From contig JAVDKL010000001.1 of assembly GCA_030849965.1 (NCBI GenBank), forward strand, positions 2,090,554 to 2,154,553: a stretch of DNA of 64,000 bases, in the 5' to 3' direction. The DNA is from Schauerella fraxinea (GTDB lineage Bacteria > Pseudomonadota > Gammaproteobacteria > Burkholderiales > Burkholderiaceae_B). A program made the translations under genes and the position numbers. The notes below the pieces were generated by a model. The model searched no databases. It worked only from the letters and a program-made list of their open reading frames with translations, and was not told the DNA's origin. Shown here piece after piece: positions 33,312 through 41,455 of this stretch. Position 1 is the stretch's first letter. Each line of letters opens with the position of its first letter.

Positions 33312-34355
33312 GTGACCGCCCACGCCGCCTCCCTCTCACCCGCCTGGCGCGACAAACTCACCGGCATATTGTTCGTTGCCTTGTTTGCCGCTGCCGTCGT
33401 GCAGCTCGCCGATTTGCCGGCGATCAAGCAGTTGGGCTTTTCGCCGCTGGTCGTGGGCATTGTGTGCGGCATGCTGTTTGGTAATTTCCTGCGGGGCGAC
33501 ATGCCCGCGGGCTTTAACGCCGGCGTGCATTTCACCGCACGCCGCGTGCTGCGGGTCGCGGTGGCGTTGTACGGTTTGAACGTCAGCTTGCAGCAGATCG
33601 CCGCCGTCGGCATGCCTGGGCTGGTGGTCTCCACCACGATCGTGGTGGGCACGCTGGTGATCGGCACGGTCGTTGGGCAACGTTTGCTGGGCCTGGATCG
33701 CGATACCGCCATGCTTACCGCTGCCGGTAGCGCGATTTGTGGCGCAGCCGCTGTGCTGGCTTTCGAGCCCACGTTGCGCGCGCAGCCGCACAAGAGCGCG
33801 GTGGCGGTGGCGACCGTGGTGCTGTTCGGTACGTTGTCGATGTTTCTGTACCCGATTTTTTACCGGGCCGGTTGGCTGGGGCTCGACACGCAAGCGCTGG
33901 GCATCTATATCGGCGGCACGATTCACGAAGTGGCGCAGGTGGTCGGCGCCGCGAGCAATATCGACCCCGCAACCACCGAAGTGGCAACCATCGTCAAAAT
34001 GACGCGCGTGGCCCTGCTGGTGCCGGTGCTGCTGGTGCTGGGCATGTGGCTGCGTCAGCAGCAGCGCAAGGAAGGTAGTGCCGAGGCTGCCAGCGCCAAA
34101 CTGCCCATCCCGTGGTTTGCGATCGGCTTCCTGGTGTTCGCCATCATCAACTCGCTGAACATCATTCCCGCCGACGTGTTGACCGCCGTGCGCCGCCTGG
34201 ACGTGTTTGCGCTCACGATGGCCATGACGGCCCTCGGCATGGAAACGCGCTTCGCCAGCATCCGCCAGGCGGGGCCCCGTGTGATGGTGCTTGGCCTCAT
34301 CCTTTACGCCTGGTTGCTCATTGGCGGCTACGCCATCGTCAAACTGGCAGTCTGA
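33312..34355 (+). CDS. yeiH: YeiH family (UPF0324) membrane protein
   Basis: A 347-residue protein with about ten membrane segments and the UPF0324 core GSAICGAAAVLAFEPTLR, followed by IGGTIHEVAQVVGAASNI. Family members are predicted sulfate or sulfite exporters. The start is taken as GTG 33312, with TTGGA six bases upstream; a TTG at 33279 would add 11 residues. Paired with a divergent LysR regulator. The acyl-CoA thioesterase gene begins about 60 bp downstream. Confidence 0.9.
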   Translation: MTAHAASLSPAWRDKLTGILFVALFAAAVVQLADLPAIKQLGFSPLVVGIVCGMLFGNFLRGDMPAGFNAGVHFTARRVLRVAVALYGLNVSLQQIAAVGMPGLVVSTTIVVGTLVIGTVVGQRLLGLDRDTAMLTAAGSAICGAAAVLAFEPTLRAQPHKSAVAVATVVLFGTLSMFLYPIFYRAGWLGLDTQALGIYIGGTIHEVAQVVGAASNIDPATTEVATIVKMTRVALLVPVLLVLGMWLRQQQRKEGSAEAASAKLPIPWFAIGFLVFAIINSLNIIPADVLTAVRRLDVFALTMAMTALGMETRFASIRQAGPRVMVLGLILYAWLLIGGYAIVKLAV

Positions 34356-34413
34356 GCGCGCGGGAGACATTTTTTTCCTGCATAATCGACCGGTTATCCG
34401 ATGGGAGCCGGTT

Positions 34414-34827
34414 GTGACCGACGCGCGCGCAAAGACTGATACAACCACACTTCCCGCAGGCAGAATCCCGGTACTGCGCGTCATGCCGCAACCGTCCGAC
34501 GCCAACATTCATGGCGACGTCTTCGGCGGCTGGATCATGTCCCAGGTCGATATCGCCGGCGCCGTGATCGCGGCCCGCCGCGCCGCCGGTCGTGTGGCAA
34601 CGGTCGCCGTCAATGCTTTCGTCTTCAAGAAACCCGTATTTGTGGGCGACCTGCTGAGCTTTTACGCCGATATCGAGCGTGTGGGCCGTACGTCCGTCAC
34701 CGTCTCGGTCGTCGTCTATGCCGAACGGCATCGGATGGACGCCGAAATCGTCAAGGTGACCGAGGCCTCCGTGACCTACGTCGCAACCGACGAAGCACGG
34801 CAAAGCCGCCCTCTTCCGCCTCTCTGA
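34414..34827 (+). CDS. YciA-like acyl-CoA thioesterase
   Basis: A 137-residue hotdog-fold thioesterase. HGDVFGGWIMSQVDIAGA is the family signature, with the catalytic Asp in its centre. FVFKKPVFVGDLLSFYADI follows. It hydrolyses acyl-CoA thioesters with broad range. GTG 34414 is the likely start, since GGAG is six bases upstream; in-frame upstream codons to 34291 overlap yeiH and lack support. mgtE starts 13 bp after the stop, probably in the same transcript. Confidence 0.92.
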   Translation: MTDARAKTDTTTLPAGRIPVLRVMPQPSDANIHGDVFGGWIMSQVDIAGAVIAARRAAGRVATVAVNAFVFKKPVFVGDLLSFYADIERVGRTSVTVSVVVYAERHRMDAEIVKVTEASVTYVATDEARQSRPLPPL

Positions 34828-34840
34828 GTCAGGCATTTCG

Positions 34841-36316
34841 ATGATGCACCCCCACGCCGACGAGAACCCAGCGGCCGTCAAGCCGCGCCGCCTCGATCCC
34901 GAAGACGCCCAGCACGCGCTGGGTGAAGTCCAGGAACTCCTGCGCCGCCAGCATCTGGTGGAAGAACTCGTACACCGGCAGGAAGCCGGCGACGACAAGG
35001 CGAAGATCGTCGAGAATCTCGTGCATCGTCAGCACGAGGCCGAGCTCAAGGCCATCATCGATGCGCTGCATCCCGCCGATGTCGCCTTCATCCTGGGCTC
35101 GCTGCCCAAGGACGAGCGCCAGATGGTGTGGGGATTGGTCGATCCCGAACACGACGGCGACGTGCTGCTCGAAGTCGAAGACTGGGTGCGCGAATCGCTG
35201 ATCGAATCGATGGACCGCCAGGATCTGATGGCGGCCACCGGCAACATGGATGCCGACGAGCTGGCCGACCTGGCGCCCGATCTGCCGCCCGACGTGGTGG
35301 CCGAGGTGCAGAAGGGCCTGACCGACGAAGAGCGCGCGCAACTGCTGGAGGCCATGGGCTATCCGGAAGACAGCGTGGGCGCCATCATGGATTTCGAGAT
35401 GGTGCGCGTGCGCGAAGACGTCACGCTCGAAGTGGTGTTGCGCTACTTGCGCCGCCTGCAGGAACTGCCCGATCACACCGACCAGATTTTCGTGGTCGAC
35501 CGCCAGGATCGGCTGCAGGGCATCCTCGAGGTGTCGCGGCTGCTCGTGAGCGAACCCGAAACCGACGTGCGTTCGGTAATGAAAACCGACTATCTGGCGC
35601 TGAATCCGCTGGATTCCGATGCCGATGCTGCCGGCGCTTTCGAACGCTACGATCTGGTGTCCGCGCCCGTGATCGACGATCAATACCGGCTGATCGGCCG
35701 CGTCACGATCGCCGACGTCGTGGACGTGATGCGCGAAGACTCGCAAGAGCAGGCGCTGTCGCGTGCCGGTATGGCCGAAGAGGATATTTTCGCGCCGGTG
35801 ATGAGCGCGTTGCGCAACCGCGCGCCGTGGTTGCTGGTCAATCTCTGTACGGCGGCGGTGGCCTCCACGGTGGCTTCGCGCTTTGAAAACACGGTCAGCC
35901 AGATCGTGGTGCTCGCGTTTCTGATGTCGATCGTAGCCGGTATCGGCGGCAATTCGGGCAATCAGACGATGACGATGATTATTCGGGCGCTGGCCATGGG
36001 CCGCATTACCGGCCGAAATCTTTGGCCGCTGGTCAAGCGCGAGATGATGGTGACCTTGCTGGTCGGGCTGTGCGGCAGCCTAGTGGCCGCCATGTTTGCG
36101 TGGGTATTTTCGGGATCGATCGCCATCGCGCTGGTGATGATGGCGGCGATGATCTGCAACATGCTGATCGGCGCGTCATTCGGTGTGATGGTGCCGATGG
36201 TGCGGGCGCGGTTCGGCAAGGATCCCGCCATTGGATCGTCGGTGCTGTTGACCTTCGCCACCGATTCGCTGGGGTTCTTTATCTTTCTCGGACTGGCGAC
36301 GATCTTTCTGCTGTGA
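34841..36316 (+). CDS. mgtE: MgtE-type magnesium transporter
   Basis: A 491-residue Mg2+ channel. The order is an N-domain of helical repeats (about 1-170, with LHPADVAFILGSLP), two CBS domains (about 175-290, VVDRQDRLQGILEV and VIDDQYRLIGRVTIADVVD), then five membrane helices. The pore stretch AGIGGNSGNQTMTMIIRALA is the conserved MgtE selectivity region. The CBS and N domains close the channel at high Mg2+. Two ATGs occur at 34841 and 34844. Confidence 0.95.
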   Translation: MMHPHADENPAAVKPRRLDPEDAQHALGEVQELLRRQHLVEELVHRQEAGDDKAKIVENLVHRQHEAELKAIIDALHPADVAFILGSLPKDERQMVWGLVDPEHDGDVLLEVEDWVRESLIESMDRQDLMAATGNMDADELADLAPDLPPDVVAEVQKGLTDEERAQLLEAMGYPEDSVGAIMDFEMVRVREDVTLEVVLRYLRRLQELPDHTDQIFVVDRQDRLQGILEVSRLLVSEPETDVRSVMKTDYLALNPLDSDADAAGAFERYDLVSAPVIDDQYRLIGRVTIADVVDVMREDSQEQALSRAGMAEEDIFAPVMSALRNRAPWLLVNLCTAAVASTVASRFENTVSQIVVLAFLMSIVAGIGGNSGNQTMTMIIRALAMGRITGRNLWPLVKREMMVTLLVGLCGSLVAAMFAWVFSGSIAIALVMMAAMICNMLIGASFGVMVPMVRARFGKDPAIGSSVLLTFATDSLGFFIFLGLATIFLL

Positions 36317-36523
36317 GGTGCACGGTAGCGCGCTGGTGGCCTCGGGTCGCAGCGCCGTCCGATTGCGCTTCAAGATGCAGCCGTTTTCGAGAGCCGTCGT
36401 TGGCGGACCGGTGTTGAGTGAACGCCATCGCGCAACCTCCCAACCTTACCAACGCAGGCCGGCCCATCAACGATTCAGCCTCAGCAACCGGCGAATCAGG
36501 CCATCAGGAGAGCGAGCGGCCAA

Positions 36524-37201
36524 TCAAGCCATTACCGGAGCAAGCGGAGCGACCGGTTCCACTGCAGGCGCAGCCGATGCCGCCGACGCCTCCGTCAAAC
36601 GCCGCACGAGCAATCCCAGGCGTTCGTCGTCGATGCCATGGTCGCGCAGCGCTCGCGCGGTTTGGGTGACGTAGTCCAGACATGGGCCCGAGGCGCCCAC
36701 CGCATTGCGGATCGTGGTGAGCAAGGTATCTTCGGGCAATTCGCCTGCGTAATGACTGCACGCACGGTTCAAGAGGAAAGCCAGCGCGCGCACGGGCGGC
36801 GCCTCGCTGCGGCAGCTTGCCGCGCCCACCCAGCGCGGCGTGTAGGCACCCGTAGGCATCTCGCGCTGCCACAAGGTTTCAAAGGCCTGCGGCACATCGG
36901 CGGCGGCAATACGAAAGGCCACGCCGCGGCAACAGCCGCCGCGATCCAGACCAAACACCAATCCAGGATTATCGGGCGAGCCGCGATGGTCGTGCGACCA
37001 CAGGCATAAGGCCCGATGAAAGCCGCGCACCGTGACCAGGCGCCGCTCGATCCAGGGGAACCCGGGGTGCCAGATCAGCGAGCCGTAGGCGAACACCCAC
37101 AGATCGTCGGTCCGATTCCAACTTTTGAGGATGCTGTCGACCGTCGCCAATGACGTGCCGCACATCCGTCCGACCGACCCTGTCGGCCCCGCCAAAGACA
37201 T
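36524..37201 (-). CDS. ChaC-like gamma-glutamylcyclotransferase
   Basis: A 225-residue protein of the ChaC family, which cleaves glutathione or other gamma-glutamyl compounds to 5-oxoproline. The substrate-binding motif VFAYGSLIWHPGF and the following VRGFHRALCLWSHDHRG are typical, as is YTPRWV. The catalytic Glu is expected in the LWQREMP stretch. ATG 37201 has GAGG six bases upstream; 37165 is an alternative. Its C-terminal 25 residues are Ala/Pro/Val-rich and probably unstructured. About 200 bp without any gene separates it from mgtE. Confidence 0.88.
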   Translation of the reverse strand: MSLAGPTGSVGRMCGTSLATVDSILKSWNRTDDLWVFAYGSLIWHPGFPWIERRLVTVRGFHRALCLWSHDHRGSPDNPGLVFGLDRGGCCRGVAFRIAAADVPQAFETLWQREMPTGAYTPRWVGAASCRSEAPPVRALAFLLNRACSHYAGELPEDTLLTTIRNAVGASGPCLDYVTQTARALRDHGIDDERLGLLVRRLTEASAASAAPAVEPVAPLAPVMA

Positions 37202-37580
37202 AGCAAACCTCGACTTGCTGTCACATTCGCATGCCAGTCATGCAAGGTTTTATCCTACGCCCGCCCGCGGAGAAAAATATTGCAAGACAACAAAATGCTC
37301 TGAGGTGTTGCAAAAATGTCATCTCAAAAAGGACGATGGCGCGCAAAAATTTTGCGTGCTCTGGTTTGGCGTCTGCCGATGTGACGTGGGCCGGTCGTGC
37401 GATGTGCCGTGGGCCGGTCGTGGGTGGGCCATAGACGGGCCGTAGGCCGGCCAGCGTGGCACGCCACTCGTGCGGTCAGGATGGCGGATGGACGATCCAT
37501 CCCAATGCCTACATCCATTGCTTGAATCAACAACGCCGATAACCTGGCAACTTCTCCCCGTAGACGGGCGCAGAAGACAA
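37202..37580. other. Intergenic region with 14-bp direct repeats
   Basis: This 379-bp gap between ChaC and the DecR-like gene has no credible reading frame. It contains GTGGGCCGGTCGTG twice, at 37386 and 37409 (23 bp apart), and further GGGCCG-like copies up to about 37455. No RNA gene was recognised. Confidence 0.55.
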
Positions 37581-38039
37581 TCAAACACAATCCAACGGCA
37601 ATTCGGTCGTGCTTTTGATGACTTCCATCGAGAAGCTCGCACTGACGTCCAAAAGATCGACGGCGCCGATGAGACGGCGGTAAAAGCGGTCATACGCCGC
37701 CATGTCTTCCACGACCACCTTGAGCAGATAATCCACGTCGCCGGCCATGCGGTAGAACTCCACCACATTGGGCAAGGCGCTGACGGCCGAGATGAGGGAT
37801 TGCGTCCAGTTGGCGTTGTGCTGACTGGTCTTGATGAAGACGAATACCGTGAGATTGAGGCCCAGCGCCTTGGGGTCGAGCAGGATGGCTTCGCGCGCGA
37901 TGACGCCATCGTCTTTCAGCTTCTGGATACGCCGCCAACAGGGCGTGACGGACAGATTGACCTGCTCGGCGATCTCCGCCACGGAGCAGGTCGCGTTTTT
38001 CTGCAAAATGCGCAGAATCTTGATATCGGTCTGGTCCAC
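37581..38039 (-). CDS. Lrp/AsnC-family regulator, DecR-like
   Basis: A 152-residue Lrp-type regulator. The N-terminal helix-turn-helix (TDIKILRILQKNATCSVAEIAEQVNLSVTPCWRR) is followed by the RAM ligand domain. The ending FSMEVIKSTTELPL and the middle FYRMAGDVDYLLKV resemble E. coli DecR (YbaO), which responds to cysteine. The start is GTG 38039, with GAGG five bases before it; a longer frame to 38129 lacks support. Divergent from a cysteine-dioxygenase-like gene, which it probably controls. Confidence 0.88.
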   Translation of the reverse strand: MDQTDIKILRILQKNATCSVAEIAEQVNLSVTPCWRRIQKLKDDGVIAREAILLDPKALGLNLTVFVFIKTSQHNANWTQSLISAVSALPNVVEFYRMAGDVDYLLKVVVEDMAAYDRFYRRLIGAVDLLDVSASFSMEVIKSTTELPLDCV

Positions 38040-38228
38040 ACGAGCCTCATAAACAACAACAGCAATAGTTCCGCCATCTTGCCCGGTCGCCGCGCCAGCG
38101 TAAAGGCGCAGCCCAGGGCGAGTACGCATCGGCCAGTTATCGACCGTTTGGAATGTTTTTCTAATCGGGCCGCAATCGAGCTATGTATTGGCAACTTTGT
38201 ACCCCGGCATCGTCTTTACGATGGAGGG

Positions 38229-38813
38229 ATGACTTCCTCCCACGCCCACGCGCATCATCTGCCGTCGCTTTCCCCCGCACTGCGCACGTTGTGCGATGCC
38301 ATGATGGGCGCGCGCGATGAGCCCGATGCCGAGCCCAACGCCTTGCCGGCGTTTCGGCTCACCGATCCGGCGGCCTTGCTGGAAGACTTGCCAAGCGCAT
38401 TGCGCACCGGCCGGGCCGAAAGCTATACGCGGCACGTGATCTTCAGTGATCCGCAGGGCGCGTTCACGTTGGTGTATCTGATCTGGCGCCCCGGGCAGCA
38501 CAGCCCTGTGCACGGTCATCGCACATGGTGTGGCTATCGCGTGCTGCAAGGCGATCTCACCGAAACGCACTACCGCTGGGACGACGCCAGCGAGACGGCG
38601 GCGGTCTGTGGCGGCAAGGTGCGCCGCGCAGGTGACCACATCGCCGCCAGCCCCGGCTTGGGGCATATCCATCGGCTGGGCAACGATAGCGATGAGGTGT
38701 GCATCTCGCTCCACATGTATGGCGTGCCGCGCGAAGCGATCTCGACGGGTGTGAATCTGCTCGTGACGGTGGCATCACCCGTTGACCGCAGAAGCATCAG
38801 TTCTCGAACGTGA
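38229..38813 (+). CDS. Cysteine dioxygenase-like cupin protein
   Basis: A 194-residue cupin related to cysteine dioxygenase type I. The iron-binding H-x-H is in HSPVHGHRTWCGYRVLQG, with a third His in GHIHRLGNDSDEVCISLH. It should oxidise cysteine or a similar thiol (3-mercaptopropionate is possible) to the sulfinate. The start at 38229 has GGAGGG directly adjacent, closer than ideal, so it is provisional. Divergent from a DecR-like regulator. Its last 17 bases overlap the convergent Bug receptor gene. Confidence 0.85.
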   Translation: MTSSHAHAHHLPSLSPALRTLCDAMMGARDEPDAEPNALPAFRLTDPAALLEDLPSALRTGRAESYTRHVIFSDPQGAFTLVYLIWRPGQHSPVHGHRTWCGYRVLQGDLTETHYRWDDASETAAVCGGKVRRAGDHIAASPGLGHIHRLGNDSDEVCISLHMYGVPREAISTGVNLLVTVASPVDRRSISSRT

Positions 38814-39789
38814 TCTTCGATGCTTTCACGAACGCCGTCCACCGATCGAATTCCTGCTTCACATACGCGTCCAGCGCCGGGCCATCGGAGCCCACCACTT
38901 CAAAGCCGGCGTCGGTGAGCTTCTGCTTCACTTCCGGTATCGCCAGCACGGCCTGAAAATCGGCCGTCAGCTTTTTCACAACGGGCTCGGGCGTGCCGGC
39001 CGGTGCAAACATGCCGCTCCACGAATACGCCACGAAGCCGGGAAAGCCCGACTCGGCCACCGTGGGCACATTGGGCAACTCGGGCAAACGCTTGTCGCCA
39101 GCTACGGCCAACGGCTTGATCTTGCCGGCCTGGATCTGGCCGCGCAACGCCGCGTAGCTCAGCCACGTCATATCCGACTGTCCGCCCACGACGGCTTGCA
39201 CGGCAGGTCCGCCACCGGAATACGGCACATGCAGCAGCTCCACACCGGAGAGCTGCTTGAGCTCTTCGGGCGCCACGTGATTGAGCGACCCCACCCCGGT
39301 GGACGCGAAGTTGTAGCGATTGGGTTTGGCTTGTTTCGCGGCCGCCAGAAACGCCTTCAGATCGTCGCCGGGCACGGAAGGATTGGCACCGATGATGAGC
39401 GGAAACCGCACGGTTTGCCCGATGCTCACGAAATCCTTGAAGGTGTCGTAAGGCAGATTGTTCTTCACCACCGGATTGAGCGCGTGGTTATCGAAGCTCA
39501 CCAGCAGCGTATTGCCATCCGGCTCGGCCCGCGCCACGTGCGAAGTGGCGATCTGGCTGGCAGCACCCGAACGATTCTCGACCACGACGGGCCGGCCGCC
39601 CATGCGCTTGGACAATTCGGGTTGAATGATGCGCGCCACGATATCGGTGCTGCCGCCGGGCGGGTAAGGCACCACAAGGATCAGCGGACGTTCCTGGGCG
39701 GCAAAGGTGGGTGCCGAGAACATCGATGCGCCGGCGGCCAGCGCCGCGCCAGCGAGGGCAAAAGTGCGCAGGGGACGCGAGAGAGACAT
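38797..39789 (-). CDS. Bug-family (TctC-like) periplasmic binding protein
   Basis: A 330-residue binding protein with a signal peptide of about 30 residues (ALAGAALAAGASMFSAPTFA-AQ). ILVVPYPPGGSTDIVARII, VVVENRSGAA, and the later HVPYSGGGPAVQAVVGG are Bug signatures. Bug proteins capture carboxylates for tripartite tricarboxylate transporters. No TctA/TctB partner gene is beside it, which is common for the many orphan receptors of Bordetella relatives. The ligand is unknown. Confidence 0.92.
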   Translation of the reverse strand: MSLSRPLRTFALAGAALAAGASMFSAPTFAAQERPLILVVPYPPGGSTDIVARIIQPELSKRMGGRPVVVENRSGAASQIATSHVARAEPDGNTLLVSFDNHALNPVVKNNLPYDTFKDFVSIGQTVRFPLIIGANPSVPGDDLKAFLAAAKQAKPNRYNFASTGVGSLNHVAPEELKQLSGVELLHVPYSGGGPAVQAVVGGQSDMTWLSYAALRGQIQAGKIKPLAVAGDKRLPELPNVPTVAESGFPGFVAYSWSGMFAPAGTPEPVVKKLTADFQAVLAIPEVKQKLTDAGFEVVGSDGPALDAYVKQEFDRWTAFVKASKITFEN

Positions 39790-39952
39790 GATGCAAACTT
39801 CCTGATGCGAATTCGGATAAGCCCGATATTATGAATGCCGCGCGGAAAGTTCTTCACATGACCGCACCGCAAACGGGGTTTTCCGCATTGCAAGCCCGAT
39901 GCCGCCGCACATAGGATGTCGCCAGGGCGCTCTTGCGCGCTTCTTGTGGCGC

Positions 39953-41455
39953 TTACCGTTTCGCCGCATCCACCGCCGGTTGTGCGTCGCGCATTGCTTG
40001 TTCCACGCCATCCCAACCACCGCCCAACGCGGCGATCAGTTGCACACTTGCCGTCAAGCGATTGCCGATCAGATTCAACGCCGTGCGCTCATTCGATAGT
40101 GCCGTCGCTTGGATGGTGGCCACGCTCAGGTAATCGATCAAGCCCGACTCGTACTGATTGCGCGTCAGCCGCAGCGATTCCCGCGAAGAGTCGAGCGCAC
40201 GGTTCTGCACCACCTGTTCACGTTCGAAGACGCGCATCTGCCCGAGATAATCTTCGACCTCGCCCAAGGCAGAAAGCACGGTTTGCCGATATGCCGCCAC
40301 TTGTCCGTCATACGACGCTTCGGCTTGCTCGACCTGCGAGGCACGCAAGCCCCCATCGAATATCGTGGCGGCCAATTGCGGGCCCAACGACCAGAAGCGC
40401 GCCGGCGCCGTCAGCCATTCGGCAAATTGGCCGCTGCGAAAGCCGCCGTCGGCAGACAGGGTGAGGTTGGGAAACCACGCCGCTTTTGCCACGCCGATCT
40501 GCGCGTTGGCCTGTGCCATGCGGCGCTCCGCAGCCGCCACGTCGGGACGACGCTCGAGCAAGGCCGACGGCAGGCCGGCCGGGATCTGCGGCACGGCTTG
40601 GCCGAAGTCGGACGCCACCAAAGTAAATCGCGACGGCGGCACGCCGATCAGCACCGCGATGGCGTGTTCGAACTGCGCCCGCTGCCATTCGAGATCGATG
40701 GCCTGCGCACGCGTGCTCTCCAACTGCGTGGTCGCGACCGCAATGTCTGCACGGGCCGACAGGCCGGCGTCATAGCGATTGCTGGTGAGCTTGAGTGAGC
40801 GTTCATACGCCGCCACGGTTTGCGCCAGCAGGCGGGCCTGCTCATCGAGGATGCGCAGTTGGAAGTAATTTTGCGCCAAGGCCGATTGCGCGCTCAAGCG
40901 CGCCGTCGCCAGATCCGACACGCTGGCCTGCACGTTGGCCTGCTGTGATTCGATATTGCGGCGCACGCGGCCCCACACATCGGGCTCCCAGCTCACGGTG
41001 CCCGAGGCGGTGTATTGATTGCTGGGCCCGCCGCCCGACGATGTAGTGCTGCCCGAGCCCGAGGTGCCGTTGCCGCTGCCCGAACGTGAGAGACCTGCGC
41101 CAGTGGTGATGAGGGGAAACAGATCGGATCGCGCATTGCGCACGAGTGCCAGCGCCTGGCGGTAGTTCGCCTCGGCTTGCGCCACGTTTTGATTGGCGAT
41201 GTTGAGCTGCGTCATCAGCCCGTCGAGCGTGCCGTCCTGGTAGATGCGCCACCATTCGCCACGGGCGTGATCGTCGCGCGGCTGCGCCGGCGTCCAGCCC
41301 GAGGTGTCCACGGCGGCTTCTTTATAGCCCTCGCCCACATCCACCACCGGCGGCACGTAGTCGGGGCCCACGGCGCAGGCGCTCAACCCCGCGCAAAGCG
41401 CGATCATCACGGCGCGTCGCAGCGCGGAGCAACCAGGAGAGAACGTCGACTTCAT
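39953..41455 (-). CDS. Outer-membrane efflux lipoprotein, NodT family
   Basis: A 500-residue TolC-like channel protein. The lipobox is GLSACAVG near residue 27, giving a lipid-anchored outer-membrane protein. Two OEP repeats with long helices follow, with [36 protein letters not shown] in each half-characteristic form. It is the last gene of the efflux operon and overlaps the preceding pump gene by 4 bp (ATGA). It should form the exit duct for the MdtABC-like pump. Confidence 0.93.
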   Translation of the reverse strand: MKSTFSPGCSALRRAVMIALCAGLSACAVGPDYVPPVVDVGEGYKEAAVDTSGWTPAQPRDDHARGEWWRIYQDGTLDGLMTQLNIANQNVAQAEANYRQALALVRNARSDLFPLITTGAGLSRSGSGNGTSGSGSTTSSGGGPSNQYTASGTVSWEPDVWGRVRRNIESQQANVQASVSDLATARLSAQSALAQNYFQLRILDEQARLLAQTVAAYERSLKLTSNRYDAGLSARADIAVATTQLESTRAQAIDLEWQRAQFEHAIAVLIGVPPSRFTLVASDFGQAVPQIPAGLPSALLERRPDVAAAERRMAQANAQIGVAKAAWFPNLTLSADGGFRSGQFAEWLTAPARFWSLGPQLAATIFDGGLRASQVEQAEASYDGQVAAYRQTVLSALGEVEDYLGQMRVFEREQVVQNRALDSSRESLRLTRNQYESGLIDYLSVATIQATALSNERTALNLIGNRLTASVQLIAALGGGWDGVEQAMRDAQPAVDAAKR

